A model generated the notes under the pieces. It was not told the DNA's origin and made no database searches. It saw only the letters and a program-made list of their open reading frames with translations. From contig JALRMH010000009.1 of NCBI GenBank assembly GCA_026119935.1, positions 372,001-436,000 of the forward strand: a DNA stretch of 64,000 nucleotides. Direction: 5' to 3'. The position numbers were made by a program, and so were the translations under genes. The stretch is from Endothia cerciana. Its lineage: Eukaryota; Ascomycota; Sordariomycetes; Diaporthales; Cryphonectriaceae. Positions 45,518 through 57,449 of the stretch are shown piece by piece. Positions within the stretch are counted from its first letter, which is position 1. Every line of letters starts with the position of its first letter.

Positions 45518-46927
45518 TTAGAACCCCAACCCCAGCCTCCTCTCCTTGATGCTCCGATCAATGTGGCTTACCCAGTAACTTAGCCTGCCCGCCAGAATCG
45601 GCTCGTACTCGGGCATATCCATGAGTTTTTGGGCAAAGTGTGCCTTGTCTCCCCTGTCCACGGACATATATAGCTCCTCAATGCGGTGGACAACGGACTT
45701 GGAGTCCTCATCGAAGTACAGACCCGCGTGCTTCATCTCCTCCAGCAGGTTCAACACGCCCTGGGCGTCGCCGTAGCGATTCCACAGCTGAGACATCAGC
45801 CGGTTGTAGAACGACGTGCTGACACCGAGGACGTACGATACCAGACCGAGCTCCTTGACGCGAGGGAGGAGGTGTGTGACGTAGGGAGAGGACCGGGCGA
45901 ACTTGGCATCGAGGAGCTCGAGACTCTCCAGCAGAAGCTGTGGGTAGATCGGCCCGTAGACCTCCATGTCGAGGGCGGACTGGGCCGTTTTCTCAGCCTC
46001 CTCTGGTTGGACCTCGCCCTCGCCCTCGCCCTCTACAACAGCCTTCTCCTTAGTACGCTTAATCCTCTTCGGCGTGAAGGCGGGGTTCGCCGGCGACTCC
46101 GTAATGCCGAGGCGGTTGACGAGGGGGAAGACCTCCTGCTCTATGACCTCCCAGAGCTCGAAGTCATTGCGAGCTGCGTCCATCCGCGTCTTTATTCGCA
46201 GCCGTTCCGCCCGGCGTTTTGCCTCAATCTCCACCGTCCTGACGAGGTTATCCTCAAACCGTCCGGCCCCCACCGCCTCGACCGGGTCCGAAGACGCCGC
46301 CGTGCCGAGCTCCTGCTGCTCGCCGCCTTCCGGCTGAGCCTTGGGCGCCGGATAGACCGGGTTGAACATGCCAAAGGCCATCCTCGCAGCATGCCTCAGC
46401 GTCGGGGGAAACCGCAGCAGGGCCTTCTCGCGCTCTGCGGCCGAGTACGTAGACTCCAGCGGAGACAGCGGGTCGAGACCCTTGATCACCGGCTGCGCCT
46501 TGGTATACCTCGATGCGGCGTCCTCTATTATGGCGTTCACGTTGAAGGCCGCCTCGTTCCCGCTGCTGCTCTTCCCATCCTGTCCGATCGACAGCAGGGC
46601 CGAGAGGATGCCCGGGGTGTCGTGCTGGCCCCTCTTCTCCACCTTCGCCGCACCGGATCTGGACAGCTTGGGCTTCTTGCCCTTCTGCGCGATCTCCCTG
46701 AAGATGTTCTCGAATGTGATCCGCTCTGTCGGTGTGATAGTGTCCCGCTGGTGGCCCCGTCCCCTCCTGTTGTTCTCGAGGTCCGGTGGCAGTTCGAAGG
46801 GGATGATATCGTCGTCATGGCTGCGGGGGGGGGTCGTGTGGAAGCCGGATCGCAAGACCGCCGCCGCCCTTGCACATCTTGAGAGGGTCCCCGTCTGGTA
46901 GAGGAACGGGGTGAGTGTGGTGGGCAT
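45518..46927 (-). CDS. Mtf2-like mitochondrial protein
   Basis: A single exon of 469 aa. The first ~35 residues (MPTTLTPFLYQTGTLSRCAR, then AAAVLRSGFHTTP) are basic, Ser/Thr-rich and lack acids, as in a mitochondrial targeting peptide. PTERITFENIFREIAQKG and the C-terminal alpha-helical domain (LLESLELLDAKFARSSPYVT, SFYNRLMSQLWNRYGD, LLEEMKHAGLYFDEDSK) fit the fungal Mtf2/Nam1-like family. In yeast that family links mitochondrial transcription to RNA processing and translation. The family call is by remembered motifs. It is divergent from CMR1 with about 400 nt between start codons. A Glu/Gly repeat (VEGEGEGEVQ) sits in a linker at about 46012-46041. Confidence 0.7.
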   Translation of the reverse strand: MPTTLTPFLYQTGTLSRCARAAAVLRSGFHTTPPRSHDDDIIPFELPPDLENNRRGRGHQRDTITPTERITFENIFREIAQKGKKPKLSRSGAAKVEKRGQHDTPGILSALLSIGQDGKSSSGNEAAFNVNAIIEDAASRYTKAQPVIKGLDPLSPLESTYSAAEREKALLRFPPTLRHAARMAFGMFNPVYPAPKAQPEGGEQQELGTAASSDPVEAVGAGRFEDNLVRTVEIEAKRRAERLRIKTRMDAARNDFELWEVIEQEVFPLVNRLGITESPANPAFTPKRIKRTKEKAVVEGEGEGEVQPEEAEKTAQSALDMEVYGPIYPQLLLESLELLDAKFARSSPYVTHLLPRVKELGLVSYVLGVSTSFYNRLMSQLWNRYGDAQGVLNLLEEMKHAGLYFDEDSKSVVHRIEELYMSVDRGDKAHFAQKLMDMPEYEPILAGRLSYWVSHIDRSIKERRLGLGF

Positions 46928-47329
46928 GTTGAGGCAGCCAACGTCCCACCAAGAGTGGTGTTGAAGGTGGTGGTTGAGAAGAGTGCGGCAGCAGAAAATT
47001 AGGTTTGGAGCTGGAAGTTTGACGACAAGAAATTTTGCAGGGGTGCTCCCCCGATAACAGGGAGGCCTGCTTATCGCCTCTCACCCTTGCCAGGGAGCGT
47101 GCTGGGGGAGCGTGCTAGCGTGTGGCACTCGCGAAAGAGGCATCCATCAATCGCGCCAAGTCGACGCGTCTTGTTCAAAGTGCCTTTTTCCTTGTCTGAG
47201 GGTTTCTCTGTCTCTGTCTTTGATGACGCTGTGAACCCCTCACCCGCTTCATTTGCTCGGAGGCTGCCTTGATCAGTTGGATCAGAACTCACCTATCTTC
47301 TCACCCTCAAACGTCAAAATCTTCACAAG
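46928..47329. promoter_or_regulatory. divergent promoter region, Mtf2-like / CMR1
   Basis: A 402-nt interval between two start codons on opposite strands that must hold both promoters. No TATA box is evident, which fits housekeeping genes. No specific factor site is claimed. Confidence 0.5.
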
Positions 47330-48964
47330 ATGCCTCCCAAGAAGGAGGGTGTGTCGCTCTTCGAGCAGCGCAGGCTGCAGAACATCGCTGCCAACCAGGC
47401 CATCCTGAAGGATATCTCAAAGTCGGCTGTCAAGATCGCCAAGCCTGCTCCTGCGCCCAAGCCGGTGCGGCGTAAGAGGTCGCCTGTCGGCAGGAGGGAG
47501 AGGCCCAAGCGGGAGCCTGCCGTTGCGACGAGGGCGAGTTCACGACTCAAGGGCGAGGCCCCTGTCAAGAGGAAGTACGACGACAATGTCCCGGCCGCCC
47601 TGCTGCCCCCGGAGAGGCCAGCGAAGAAGGCGAGGGTCTCGGATGACCTGAGCCTGGACAGCATCATGGTCGAAGGGAGGAAATTTGCCGATGATATCAG
47701 CTCGCTGGGGGGCCTGCTGCCCAAGATGGGGGCTGATCCTGGCGTGCGGACTTTCGACGAGGACGATATAAAGGAAACTACGGATAAGGATCTGAAGCGG
47801 CTGAGAGAGAGCATGAATAAATTGGAGATGTATGACAAGTGGGCGGTGAATGGTGAGGCTATCACGACTTATCATCGCGTGGTAGCAATGATCAAACCTG
47901 CTGACATCTTTCCCCCAGATATCAAGATCGTCCCGCAGAGAATCTACTCGATGGGCTTCCACCCCACCCAGACGAAGCCTTTGATATTTGCTGGCGACAA
48001 AGAAGGTGCTATGGGAATTTTCGATGCTTCACAGGAGGTCAGCCAGGTTGATGACGGGGACGGGGACGGGGACGGGGACGGGGACGGGGACCAGGTCGAA
48101 CCGCCCGTGATATCAGCCTTCAAGACGCACTCCAGGACTATATCGTCGTTCCACTTCCCCTTCGCAGACACCAACGCGGTCTACACGGCCTCCTACGACT
48201 CGTCCATCCGAAAGCTCGACCTCGGCGTGGGGACGCCGGTCTCCGTCCAGGTCTTCGCGCCGGACGACGATGAGGATCTCCCCATCAGCTCCATCGACAT
48301 GGCCCCGGGCGACGCCAACACGATCGTCTTCTCCACCCTCTCCGGCTCCCTCGGCCGGTACGACCTCCGCACGAAGGACGACGCCGAGATCTGGGAGCTC
48401 AGCGACGCCAAGATCGGCGGCTTCTCCCTGCACCCCCTCGCGCCGCACCTCTTCGCCACGGCCTCGCTGGACCGCACCATGAAGATCTGGGACATGCGCA
48501 AGATCACCGGCGGGTCCTCGCCCCACCCGCACCCCGTCGGCGAGCACGTGTCCCGGCTCTCCGTCTCCCACGCGTCGTGGAGCCCGACGGGCCACGTCGC
48601 CACGAGCTCGTACGACGACACGATCAAGATCTACGACCTCTCGGGGGCCACGGGCTGGAAGGCCGGGCACAAGGCCGCCGACGGCGACCTGGAGCCCGCG
48701 CACGTGGTCAGGCACAACAACCAGACGGGCCGCTGGGTCACCATCCTGAAGCCCCAGTGGCAGCGGCGCCCGGCGGACGGGATCCCGAAGCTGGCGGTCG
48801 GGAACATGAACCGCTTCGTCGACGTCTACGGCGCCGACGGCGAGCAGCTCGCGCAGCTGGACGGCGAGGGCATCACGGCCGTGCCCGCCGTGGCGCACCT
48901 GCACCCCACGCAGAACTGGGTCGTGGGCGGGACGGCGTCGGGGAAGGTCTGCCTCTGGATGTAG
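47330..48964 (+). CDS. CMR1: WD40 DNA-damage-binding protein Cmr1
   Basis: A single exon of 544 aa. It opens MPPKKEGVSLFEQRRLQNIA, the conserved Cmr1/WDR76 N-terminus, followed by a basic nuclear-type segment (PVRRKRSPVGRRERPKRE). From about residue 200 come WD repeats: RIYSMGFHPTQTKPLIFAGD, SISSFHFPFADTN-type and SFSLHPLAPHLFATASLDRT-like strands (the actual residues include ISSFHFPFADTNAVYTASYD), MKIWDMRKI and a terminal GTASGKVCLWM. Cmr1 binds chromatin and is involved in DNA metabolism and in quality-control foci under replication stress. An in-frame hexanucleotide repeat codes for alternating Asp-Gly at about residues 242-256, between predicted blades, so it is probably a tolerated surface loop. 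Confidence 0.92.
   Translation: MPPKKEGVSLFEQRRLQNIAANQAILKDISKSAVKIAKPAPAPKPVRRKRSPVGRRERPKREPAVATRASSRLKGEAPVKRKYDDNVPAALLPPERPAKKARVSDDLSLDSIMVEGRKFADDISSLGGLLPKMGADPGVRTFDEDDIKETTDKDLKRLRESMNKLEMYDKWAVNGEAITTYHRVVAMIKPADIFPPDIKIVPQRIYSMGFHPTQTKPLIFAGDKEGAMGIFDASQEVSQVDDGDGDGDGDGDGDQVEPPVISAFKTHSRTISSFHFPFADTNAVYTASYDSSIRKLDLGVGTPVSVQVFAPDDDEDLPISSIDMAPGDANTIVFSTLSGSLGRYDLRTKDDAEIWELSDAKIGGFSLHPLAPHLFATASLDRTMKIWDMRKITGGSSPHPHPVGEHVSRLSVSHASWSPTGHVATSSYDDTIKIYDLSGATGWKAGHKAADGDLEPAHVVRHNNQTGRWVTILKPQWQRRPADGIPKLAVGNMNRFVDVYGADGEQLAQLDGEGITAVPAVAHLHPTQNWVVGGTASGKVCLWM
48053..48092. repeat. in-frame GGGGAC repeat within CMR1
   Basis: About six tandem GGGGAC units within the coding sequence, encoding a run of Gly-Asp dipeptides. 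A 6-bp unit keeps the reading frame when it expands or contracts. Confidence 0.95.
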
Positions 48965-49816
48965 AATGGGTGGTCGTGAGAGGGCTTCTTGTGGTTTTGT
49001 CAGGCCTATGTACAGCTCGGAGTTGGGGGTGTCGACAGGCGGCCTTGGCCGTTTCTGTATGTTAAAAGTACATGAGCATGCTTCCTCGCCAGAAGTTGCC
49101 ATAATGTTTGCCTATTAGGGCACTGTGTTATTCTAGGGACAACGCAAATCGAGATGTATATTTGTCAGGATCCCATCTCCGGGCCCCCCCCCCCCAATTT
49201 TTTTTTTCCTCTCTCCCCCACTCTCTTCCCTTTTCCGTCTTTTTGTTTTCCTTTCTTGGCGTTTCTCTCGCCCCAGCCGATGACAACTGACCTTGAGACT
49301 GGCTAGGACCGGATGAGGCTATGCCGCTGCCGCAGATGGCCATGGGGCAATGCGCGCCTTTTCACGTTTGGCATGGAGGGAATACGTGTATAAGCCATCG
49401 CAAGCCCTATCCCTCTCAGCCCGCCGGGTCCTTGGCCCCTTGCAAGTATTGTCTTCCAGTCAGGCGCTTTTGAGCAGTGATATCGTATCGAGAAAGGGGA
49501 ACCAGGATTTTTCTTGTTTGTTCTGGAACTCATCAGACCGCTGAAGGTCACGCAATACGCGTACTGCGGTGTCGCTAGGGAAGAGGAACGCCTAGTGGGG
49601 TTCTGGGGTTTTTGGGGGGTGGGGGGGGGGGGGGCGTGGCGCTGTTCGCCGCCTGCGGCTCAGGTACTGCCTCACCCCTAGGCCTTCGTCCATAGGAAGG
49701 ACTTGACAATTTCCTGAAAGCATAACTATCTACTTGACCAAAAAGCCGAGAGCTTGGGTTTTCCTTTTTTTTATTGACTTACTCGTTCCTCAACAGGCTT
49801 ATGGAATAAAGTGTCC

Positions 49817-49870
49817 ATCCTAAAGAATGGCCATCCAGAGTACATCCTAAAGAATGGCCATCCAGAGTAC
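49817..49870. repeat. exact 27-bp tandem duplication
   Basis: Two adjacent identical units starting ATCCTAAAGAATGG and ending CAGAGTAC. Each contains the near-palindromic TGGCCA. Intergenic. Confidence 0.95.
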
Positions 49871-49961
49871 ATAGTAGTTGGTTGGTGTGTTGTGGCAGTA
49901 TGCGGCGTTTCCATTTTGACATGTGATGGTCGTCACAGGAGCCAGGCAGGGCCTGCAGATG

Positions 49962-50017
49962 GGACCTGCTGGGCCTGCTGGGCCTGCTGGGCCTGCTGGG
50001 CCTGCTGGGCCTGCTGG
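49962..50017. repeat. GGGCCTGCT 9-bp minisatellite
   Basis: Five perfect 9-bp units after one degenerate copy (GGGACCTGCT). G-rich on + and intergenic. The open frames across it are products of the repeat. Confidence 0.95.
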
Positions 50018-51543
50018 GGCCGATCTCAGCCCGTTTTGCGGACCTCGCGCCCTCGCGCTATGTAGGTCGGCGACGGGGGCACTGAGTATTCCCCGTCGTT
50101 ACCACTGAGCCTGCTATTATCGATAAGGCCTGCGCTAAGAGTTGGTGGGATGGGGGCCCTGCTGCCCCGCTAGAGTGCCCCCTGATCGCTATCTTGGCCA
50201 ATCATTTTCACCTCGGTAGCGCGCTGGGTTAAGGATGTCATCTGTCGCTGTCACCCCGACCTGCTGGACTAGATGCTTCCGTCACAAGCTCGAATGGTCA
50301 GAACCTTCCTTAGCCCCAGGTCAGGCTAGGCCCACGACGACGAGGAAGACAGCCTAGGTCGTAGGTCGTGACGGCCATCACAGACCGGAGCATGCGGACT
50401 GCACCATCTCCTCTCTCTTGCTTCCTGATGTCACGGATGAGTATACGATATAGGTTTTCTGGCCTTGAGTTTCTGAGGTGCGGGAACGGTCCTCTTTTAC
50501 AGCACAGCACGCTGCATTCCCCGTTCGGCTCCCTAAAATAAATTAGCCCCTCGAGCCTCCACGGGACGTCCTCCTTCTTTTTTGCACATTGCGAAGTACA
50601 TACTTGATTTTGATCTGGTCCGTCTCTTCTGGCGTCGATCGATGCTGGAGTCTCAGTCGCTGCAATAGGAGGTCCTCCTCTCCTTTCATATCCACGAGTC
50701 CGGTCAGTTGTTCACGGTTCTTGACCACCACCACCACCATCATCGTCATCGTCACCTGCTCTGGACCTCGTTGTTGCTGCGTGAGTCAGCCTGGCATGTG
50801 ACTGCATCTGATAGATAGACACACCACGGCGCACGCACAGCAGGCAGGACGACGCGGGTGGACAGGATGCAGAGTCTGGGGCCACACGGGCTCTTCAACA
50901 ATCCTTCGTTCTGCAGGCTTGCCACGCCCTGCATGCCTTATGCATAGCCTGCATCTGAACCCCAGTCACCGGCCCTCCTTTCTCTTCTCGACGGCTAATC
51001 TTTTGCTGCCAGACGGGAGAGAGCCTTCACGTCAAGCTTCACCATCCCTGGCCGAGTGCGACGTCGCCCTCTGGGCTGCGACCCGAGCCCGTACTAGTCA
51101 CGTCCGGAGTACGATTGCACATCCGGTGGTGCAACCTCTCGTCCCATCACTGAGATACTTCCGAGATCTCTGTGCCCAACCAGAGCAGCATCCCCGTCCA
51201 CCTTCGTCATACGTACCCACCGGGCCACTTGCGTCCCATCCTCCCTACAGGCTACCCTGCAGCTTCCCTTGGGTTGGGTCGCCTGCCGCCTGCCTAGGCC
51301 CGTCCGCTCAAGATGGGGCCTCAACGGCCTCAGTCTCCCACCTCTCCTCAGCCCTCTACCTCCTCCCACCCTCACGCCCGGAGAAGCACACACCATCAGC
51401 GAAGCAACCTCTGCTTCTCACAGACCTCACTGCCGCAGCCGCCCACGACCTCTCTATCTCCGACCAGCCCATCCGCCGACGATCCTCGCCTCCGACCCCC
51501 CCACCGCAAGCTCCAGAAGCGACAACCTCCCCATTCCCACACC

Positions 51544-54500
51544 ATGGACTTCCCAGATCAGCTGAGGCGGAAGGAGGGGGATGAGGAACAGGAGGAGGAT
51601 GTGCTGCCGGTCGGGCTCGGTCAGGGCAATCGCCCGTTCGTAAACCTGAACCAGAGCATATTCGGGCTCATCGCCGCCGCCGGCCCCAAGGTCGACTTCC
51701 ACAACCGCTTCGAGGGCCACAGCAGCGAGGAGGAGGATGCAGACGACGACTCTGGTGACGACGAAGCAGGCCACAAGAAGCCCAGGCGCGATGCCACGGC
51801 AGATCCCATGTCGCAGACCACGATCCTCGTCAAGCCCGGCTCCAAGGCCGGCAGGAGGCATAGGAGGAAGTTCAGCGGTGACAAACTTATGAGATCGGTC
51901 CCGTTATTATCGAGGCTGTCGTCTAAAAGCCGGTCAAAGAAGGAGGGCAAGAAACCGGTCACACAGATACAGGAAGAGTCCGAGCCGGAATCCCCCATGG
52001 GCGGCGGCCTGATACCATCAGGCATACACAATGAGAACCGACTTGCGCCGGTGATGAGCCGCATGCTGGAGGCACGGGCGGAAGTCGCCGCACGGCCGAG
52101 TTCTGACCTCGAGCGAGGACCGATGGATGCGGGACCGGAGACATTGGACCTGACAGAGACAGGACCCACGGAGCTTTCGAAGAGGCTGCAGAGGATCTTT
52201 GAGCTCGACGAGCCCGAGGAGCTCATATCAGGTCAGTGCCCCCGTCGTCGAGGTCGGGGACTGAGGACGTCTGCTAACATCAATGGCAGAGTATCCTTGC
52301 TGGCTACTGCAGGGCGTGCTCCTCCAGGGTTACATCTACATCACGTCCAAGCACATCTGCTTCTACGCTTACCTTCCCAAGAAGGCGGTCAGTGCTCCCG
52401 GGTTCGACGCCGAGGAGATGTCGCTTACAGTATACCAGCACGAAGTTACCAAGTCCGGTCATCTCTCAAAGTCGGGCAAGCGGAATCCCAAGTACAACAG
52501 GTACTGGTTCCGACTCAAGGGTGATGTCTTCTCATACTACCGTGACCCGTCTAACCTCTACTTCCCCCACGGCCAAATCGACCTCCGCTATGGCATCTCC
52601 GCCACCGTCACGGACAAGGACAAGGACGGCGTCAACTTCACCCTGGAAACGGACCACCGCACCTACTACTTCCGGGCCGATAGTGCACAGAGTGCCAAGG
52701 AATGGGTCAAGTGCCTACAGCGGGTCATCTTCCGGAGCCACAATGATGGCGACAGCGTCAAGATCAGCCTGCCGACCCAGAACGTGATTGACATCGAGGA
52801 GACACAGATGCTCGAGTTTGCCGATACCTGCAAGATACGCGTCATTGACAATGATGAGACGTATGCTATCGACGAGGTGAGGAGTTATTCGATACTCTTA
52901 TGACATTTACTTTTGTCGCTGATTCCGAGTAGTATTTCTTCTCCTTCTTCAGCCTCGGCCAAGAAGCCATCGGCGTGCTCAAAATCCTTATCGAGGATGC
53001 CGCACAGCAGCGCGATGATAATGAGGCCAAGAAAGCGGAGATACCACCGATCGTCAACGAGACCACACCAGCCACTGGACCACATCCAAAACGCAGCTCT
53101 TACATCGGCAGCAGACCCGGACTTTCCGCACCCGCCGAGATACGCACCGGGAGAGTCAAGGCCACACTCTCGCCACTCAGTCCGAGATCCCCGACGGGCC
53201 CGTCCCCTCGGGCTAGCGGCGACTTTTCAAGGAGCAGCTTCGACGCGATACGGCAGTTCGCGCGCAGGAGTACCGAGATCCCCCGCCCCGATGCTTCACC
53301 CCGACACAGCTTCAGCAGGGACAGACAACGTTCGTTGAGCAGGCGACGCCACTCAGACAAGCGTCTACAATCTACGGACTCCTATGCCGAGTCTACAGAA
53401 GACCCTAGTATAGCGAGCTTCTCGGCCATGACGACCTCCGGTGAACTGGAGCAATCGGCGAGCCAGATTCTCAGGGGCAGCGATGTCTTCCACAGTCCTA
53501 CTGTCCAGAGATCCAGCTCAGCAAAAGGCAAGGACCGCGAGCCCAGAAGCCCCGCGCATCATCATTCTGCGGGTAGCCTGGATCACTATCGGCCCCACCA
53601 CGCTGCGACAACCGGACACGTCCCTGACCCAGCACCGGGTGAGGGTCCTGAAGCACCGGCGCCGACATTACAGACGATCAGTAAGATAGGGTCGTATCCC
53701 CTTCAGCGAGTCGGTGCTTTTGCAGAGTACCTCACCCGTCACTCGAAAAGAATGAGCGGCATGCTTGCAGCAGAATCTATGGGCTACGCTGATAAGGTCT
53801 CGGGCATGTGGAAGGGCGGCCAGAAGCACTACGACGAGCACTCGGCGCTGAAGACCGGTGAGGACGCCGATGACGAGGAGCAAGACAGGATTGCGGAGGA
53901 GCGCTTCCAGGCACACTTCGCCCTGCCGACGGGTGAAAGGCTGAGGGCCACCTACTTCGGATATTTCATGCGGGTTCTTCCTCTCTACGGCAAGGTCTAC
54001 CTCAGCGATCGGACGCTGTGTTTCCGGAGTCTCATGCCCGGAACACGCACGAAGCTTATCCTCCCGATTAGGGATGTCGAGAACGTGACGAAATCTAGCG
54101 GCTTCCGACTGGGGTATGCTGGTCTGGTGGTTGTCATCCGTGGTCACGAGGAGCTGTTCTTCGAGTTCGGCGACTCGGCCCTTCGTGACGATCTGACTGT
54201 CTTCTTGCATAAAGGCATAGAGGCCTCGAAGTTCCTAAGGGACTCGGAAGAGCTGGATATTGAGGCGAAAGAGGAGGCGGAGAAGGCTGTGGCCGAGCAG
54301 AAAGCGCTCGAGGAAGCTCGCCACGACGAGTTCCCGAAACACGAGCTGACACTTCCACGACACGCCTCCGCCGCGTCTGATGGGCCTACCATCATCTTCG
54401 ACGACCCTAAGGCCTCCTTCGTCAACTTCAAGCCGGAGAAGTCTCTACGTATCACCTGTCTGACTATTGGTTCGCGGGGTGATGTGCAGCCTTATATCGC

Positions 54501-56269
54501 GCTTTGCAAGGGGCTCCTGGCCGAGGGTCACAAGCCCAAGATCGCAACCCATCTCGAGTTCAAGGACTGGATCGAAAAACATGGCATTGAGTTTGCGCCT
54601 GTCGAAGGTGACCCCGGCGAGCTGATGCGGCTCTGCATCGAGAACGGCACCTTCACAGTCGCATTTCTCCGAGAGGCTAACTCGACGATGCGGAGTTGGC
54701 TCGACGGGCTTCTCAGCAGCAGTTGGTTGGCGTGTGAAGGGTCCGACGTGCTCATCGAGAGCCCCTCTGCCATGGGAGGCATCCACATCGCGGAGAAGCT
54801 CTGCATTCCCTACTTCCGCGCCTTTGGCATGCCATGGACGAGGACCAGGGCGTATCCACATGCCTTCATGATGCCGGAGCGCAAGATGGGCGGCGCCTAC
54901 AACCTCATCACGTACGTTCTTTTCGATGCTGTGTTCTGGAAGGCCACTGCCCACCAGATCAACAAATGGCGAAATAAGACCCTTGGCCTGCCGGGTACCA
55001 GCCTCGAGAAGCTGCAGCCGAACAAGGTGCCCTTCCTCTACAACTTCTCGCCGCAGGTTGTGCCTCCACCGATGGACTACAGCGACTGGATCCGCGTCAC
55101 CGGATACTGGTTCCTTGATGAAGGCGGCAAGGACTGGACGCCGCCCGAGGACCTTGTCGCCTTCATCGACAAGGCTCACAAGGACGGCAAGAAGCTGGTT
55201 TACATCGGTTTCGGCAGCATCATCCTGGATAACCCGGCCAAGTTCACGCGTGAGATCATCGATGCCGTTGTCAAGGCAGATGTGAGGTGTATCCTCAGCA
55301 AGGGCTGGAGCGACCGGCTGGATCCCAAGGCCGAGGGCCACCACGAACAGGGTGCTGCCAAGGAGCAGCCTGGCCATATCGGCCGCGACGCCAAGGCCGC
55401 CGCCCGCGATACAACAGAGATTCCTCTCCCGCCTGAGATCTTCGCCATCAAGTCGGCCCCGCACGACTGGTTGTTCAACCAGATCGACGCCGCGGCACAC
55501 CATGGCGGATCAGGTACGACGGGAGCCAGCTTGCGAGCCGGCATCCCCGCCATCATCCGACCTTTCTTTGGGGATCAATTCTTCTTTGGCGGTCGTGTCG
55601 AGGATCTTGGTGTGGGCATTTTGCTGAAGAAGTGGGGCGTCAAATCATTTGCACGGGCGTTATGGGAGGCGACCCACTCCGAGAGGATGATCGTCAAGGC
55701 GAGAGTGTTGGGGGAGAACATTCGCAAGGTAAGTCATGATCCCGATGGCCCATCGTTTTGTGGTATCTGAACCATTGCCTGATCGTGAAATGCAGGAGAA
55801 CGGCGTCGACACAGCAATCCAATGCATCTACCGCGACATGGAATACGCCAAATCCCTCATCGAGAAGAAGGCAGGCAAGAACGCCGCCGCAGCTGGTCGC
55901 TCGAGCAACTATGGCTCCGACACCGTGGACGATGACGCCGAGGAGGAGAGCTGGACGTTTGTAGGCGAGGAGGGGCCCGACGACGATGAAGACGTGGACA
56001 TTGATAACGCGCTCAACCGGAGCTCGTTCTTCACGTCCGGCAGCGAGGTCGCCAGTCCTCCAGGCGCACGCAAGAGGGCCGCCGTACCCAGCAGTAGCGT
56101 GCTCTGGACCACAGCCGGCACGACCGCGCCGGCTGGGCAGCGAAGTCCGCTGAGGCAGGGAAGCACAAACAGCAGCAGCGGCTCCGGTTCTGGTTCGCGC
56201 AAGGATGTCTCGCCCAGAGATACCCGCGAGGCTATTAGCGGTACCCATGTTAACAGGCGGGGGCGATAG
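51544..56269 (+). CDS. ATG26: sterol 3-beta-glucosyltransferase Atg26, 4 exons
   Basis: Exons 51544-52231, 52290-52876, 52933-55728 and 55796-56269 give 1514 aa. The domain order is diagnostic: a GRAM domain from about residue 230 (EYPCWLLQGVLLQGYIYITS), a PH domain (about 283-380, SGKRNPKYNRYWFRLKGDVF), a second GRAM (about 749-815, TYFGYFMRVLPLYGKVYLSD), then a UDP-glycosyltransferase region opening CLTIGSRGDVQPY near 930 and a nucleotide-sugar end HHGGSGTTGASLRAGIP near 1280. It transfers glucose from UDP-glucose to membrane sterols; in some yeasts and plant-infecting fungi it is needed for pexophagy. Start choice: ATG 51544 (acaccATGg) is preferred, with an in-frame ATG at 51313 as alternative (77 more low-complexity residues). 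The Ser/acidic N- and C-terminal regions look disordered. Confidence 0.95.
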
Positions 56270-57449
56270 TGGAAGCCCAGTTAGTAGGTGCAGAAGAATT
56301 GGAGGATCTCCTGGGGCTGTCGGGGGATCATTCATCCGGGGCGTGCTTTGAGTATCGCGAGCATTGGTGGGATGAGTGCCTCACCACGCAGGGTGAGTGG
56401 GATTACTGGGAGAAGGCACACCGTGGGGTGATGTCAAACACGGGGAAAGTCTTGAGCCTTAGGATACGGTTATCTCTCCTTGGATCTGGGTAATGAAGAG
56501 TGCTCGTCGGGGACTAGGGGCTCCCGACCCTTAGAGCGCGGCATCGACTGTACGGCTTGGCTTTGTTGGCTTCTTTTGGGGGGTTTTTACGGCCAGAATG
56601 GAAGGCCTCGTTTGGCTTTTACACACACGCATCACAATGACTGGATGCAAGACAGACAGACAGCCTGGAGTTTTCAAGACGGGGCGGGATGGATGATAGA
56701 AGACGTGACACGATACAGATCACGGGTAAACAGGAAGAACAAGAACAAGAACAAGGCGATGGCTTGATGACAACGCACCTACCTACTCACTGCATTACAG
56801 CCCTTATAAAGTAGCGATACCACCTCTCCCCCCCCCCGGACAGACCCTCCCTCCACGATGTAGCTTCATTGCCCGATGGATATTGGTGCGGACGGTGACG
56901 GGGAACACGGTGATATACAAGTGGTGTCTTCTTCCTCCCTTATTAATTACTCTAACCGCTATGGATGGTGTTCGTGGTTTCATCCACGGTGCGTTTGTCG
57001 ATCAATCCATGAGCGTGCCCCTTGCTGGATGTCTATCTATCTATGATTACAGTGTGCGCCGCGTCCTCAATTTTTTTTTTTTTTTTTTTTTTATCTTCTC
57101 ATCATCATCTCGTTCGTCTCAAGTGGCTGGTTCCCCTCCCCCACCACTCTTCCCCCATGATGGGCAGGCTGTCTGCTGGCTGTCGAGGTAGGTGGGTAGA
57201 GGGATAGATGGTTAATGCAGGGTGCCTGACTGACTGAGCTGAGCGGAAGCCTAAGGCCAGAGAGAAGGCCTGGAGCACAGTCAAGTCAGGCAGGGTAAGC
57301 AAGCGAGCGAGCAAGCACGGCATTATTGTCCACCCGGAGGGCGGACGAAAGGAGGAGGGGGCAGCCCCGTGCCACCTCCTCCTCCCTCCCCTGCTGCTGC
57401 CCACCCAGCCCTCGCCCTCACCTCCCTCTCCTCCCCAGCCTAGCCCAGC
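56270..57449. other. shared 3' region of convergent genes
   Basis: About 1.2 kb between the ATG26 and GH105-like stops. It contains an AACAAG repeat (about 56737-56756) and a 22-nt T run (57071-57092). No coding signal. Confidence 0.5.

Larger units (their letters stand above)
48965..51543. other. 2.6-kb intergenic stretch with several simple repeats
   Basis: No gene is supportable. It contains C/T runs (49184-49209), a G run (about 49615-49634), a 27-bp tandem duplication, a 9-bp minisatellite and the ATG26 promoter and leader. The ATG26 frame is open upstream to an ATG at 51313, but that part is a Pro/Ser/His-rich leader and is not counted here as protein. Confidence 0.5.

Noticed and set aside
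45686..46882. A 398-codon + frame antisense to the Mtf2-like gene.
   Set aside because: Shadow frame rich in Arg/Leu/Val with no recognisable domain.
48113..49102. A 329-codon minus frame antisense to CMR1.
   Set aside because: Shadow of the WD40 coding region; Arg/Val/Gly-rich and without motifs.
49923..50108. Collagen-like Gly-Pro-Ala open frame.
   Set aside because: Produced entirely by the 9-bp minisatellite; no flanking coding signal.
50160..50260. GC-rich stretch looked at as a possible tRNA gene.
   Set aside because: No matching A and B box spacing and no foldable acceptor stem.
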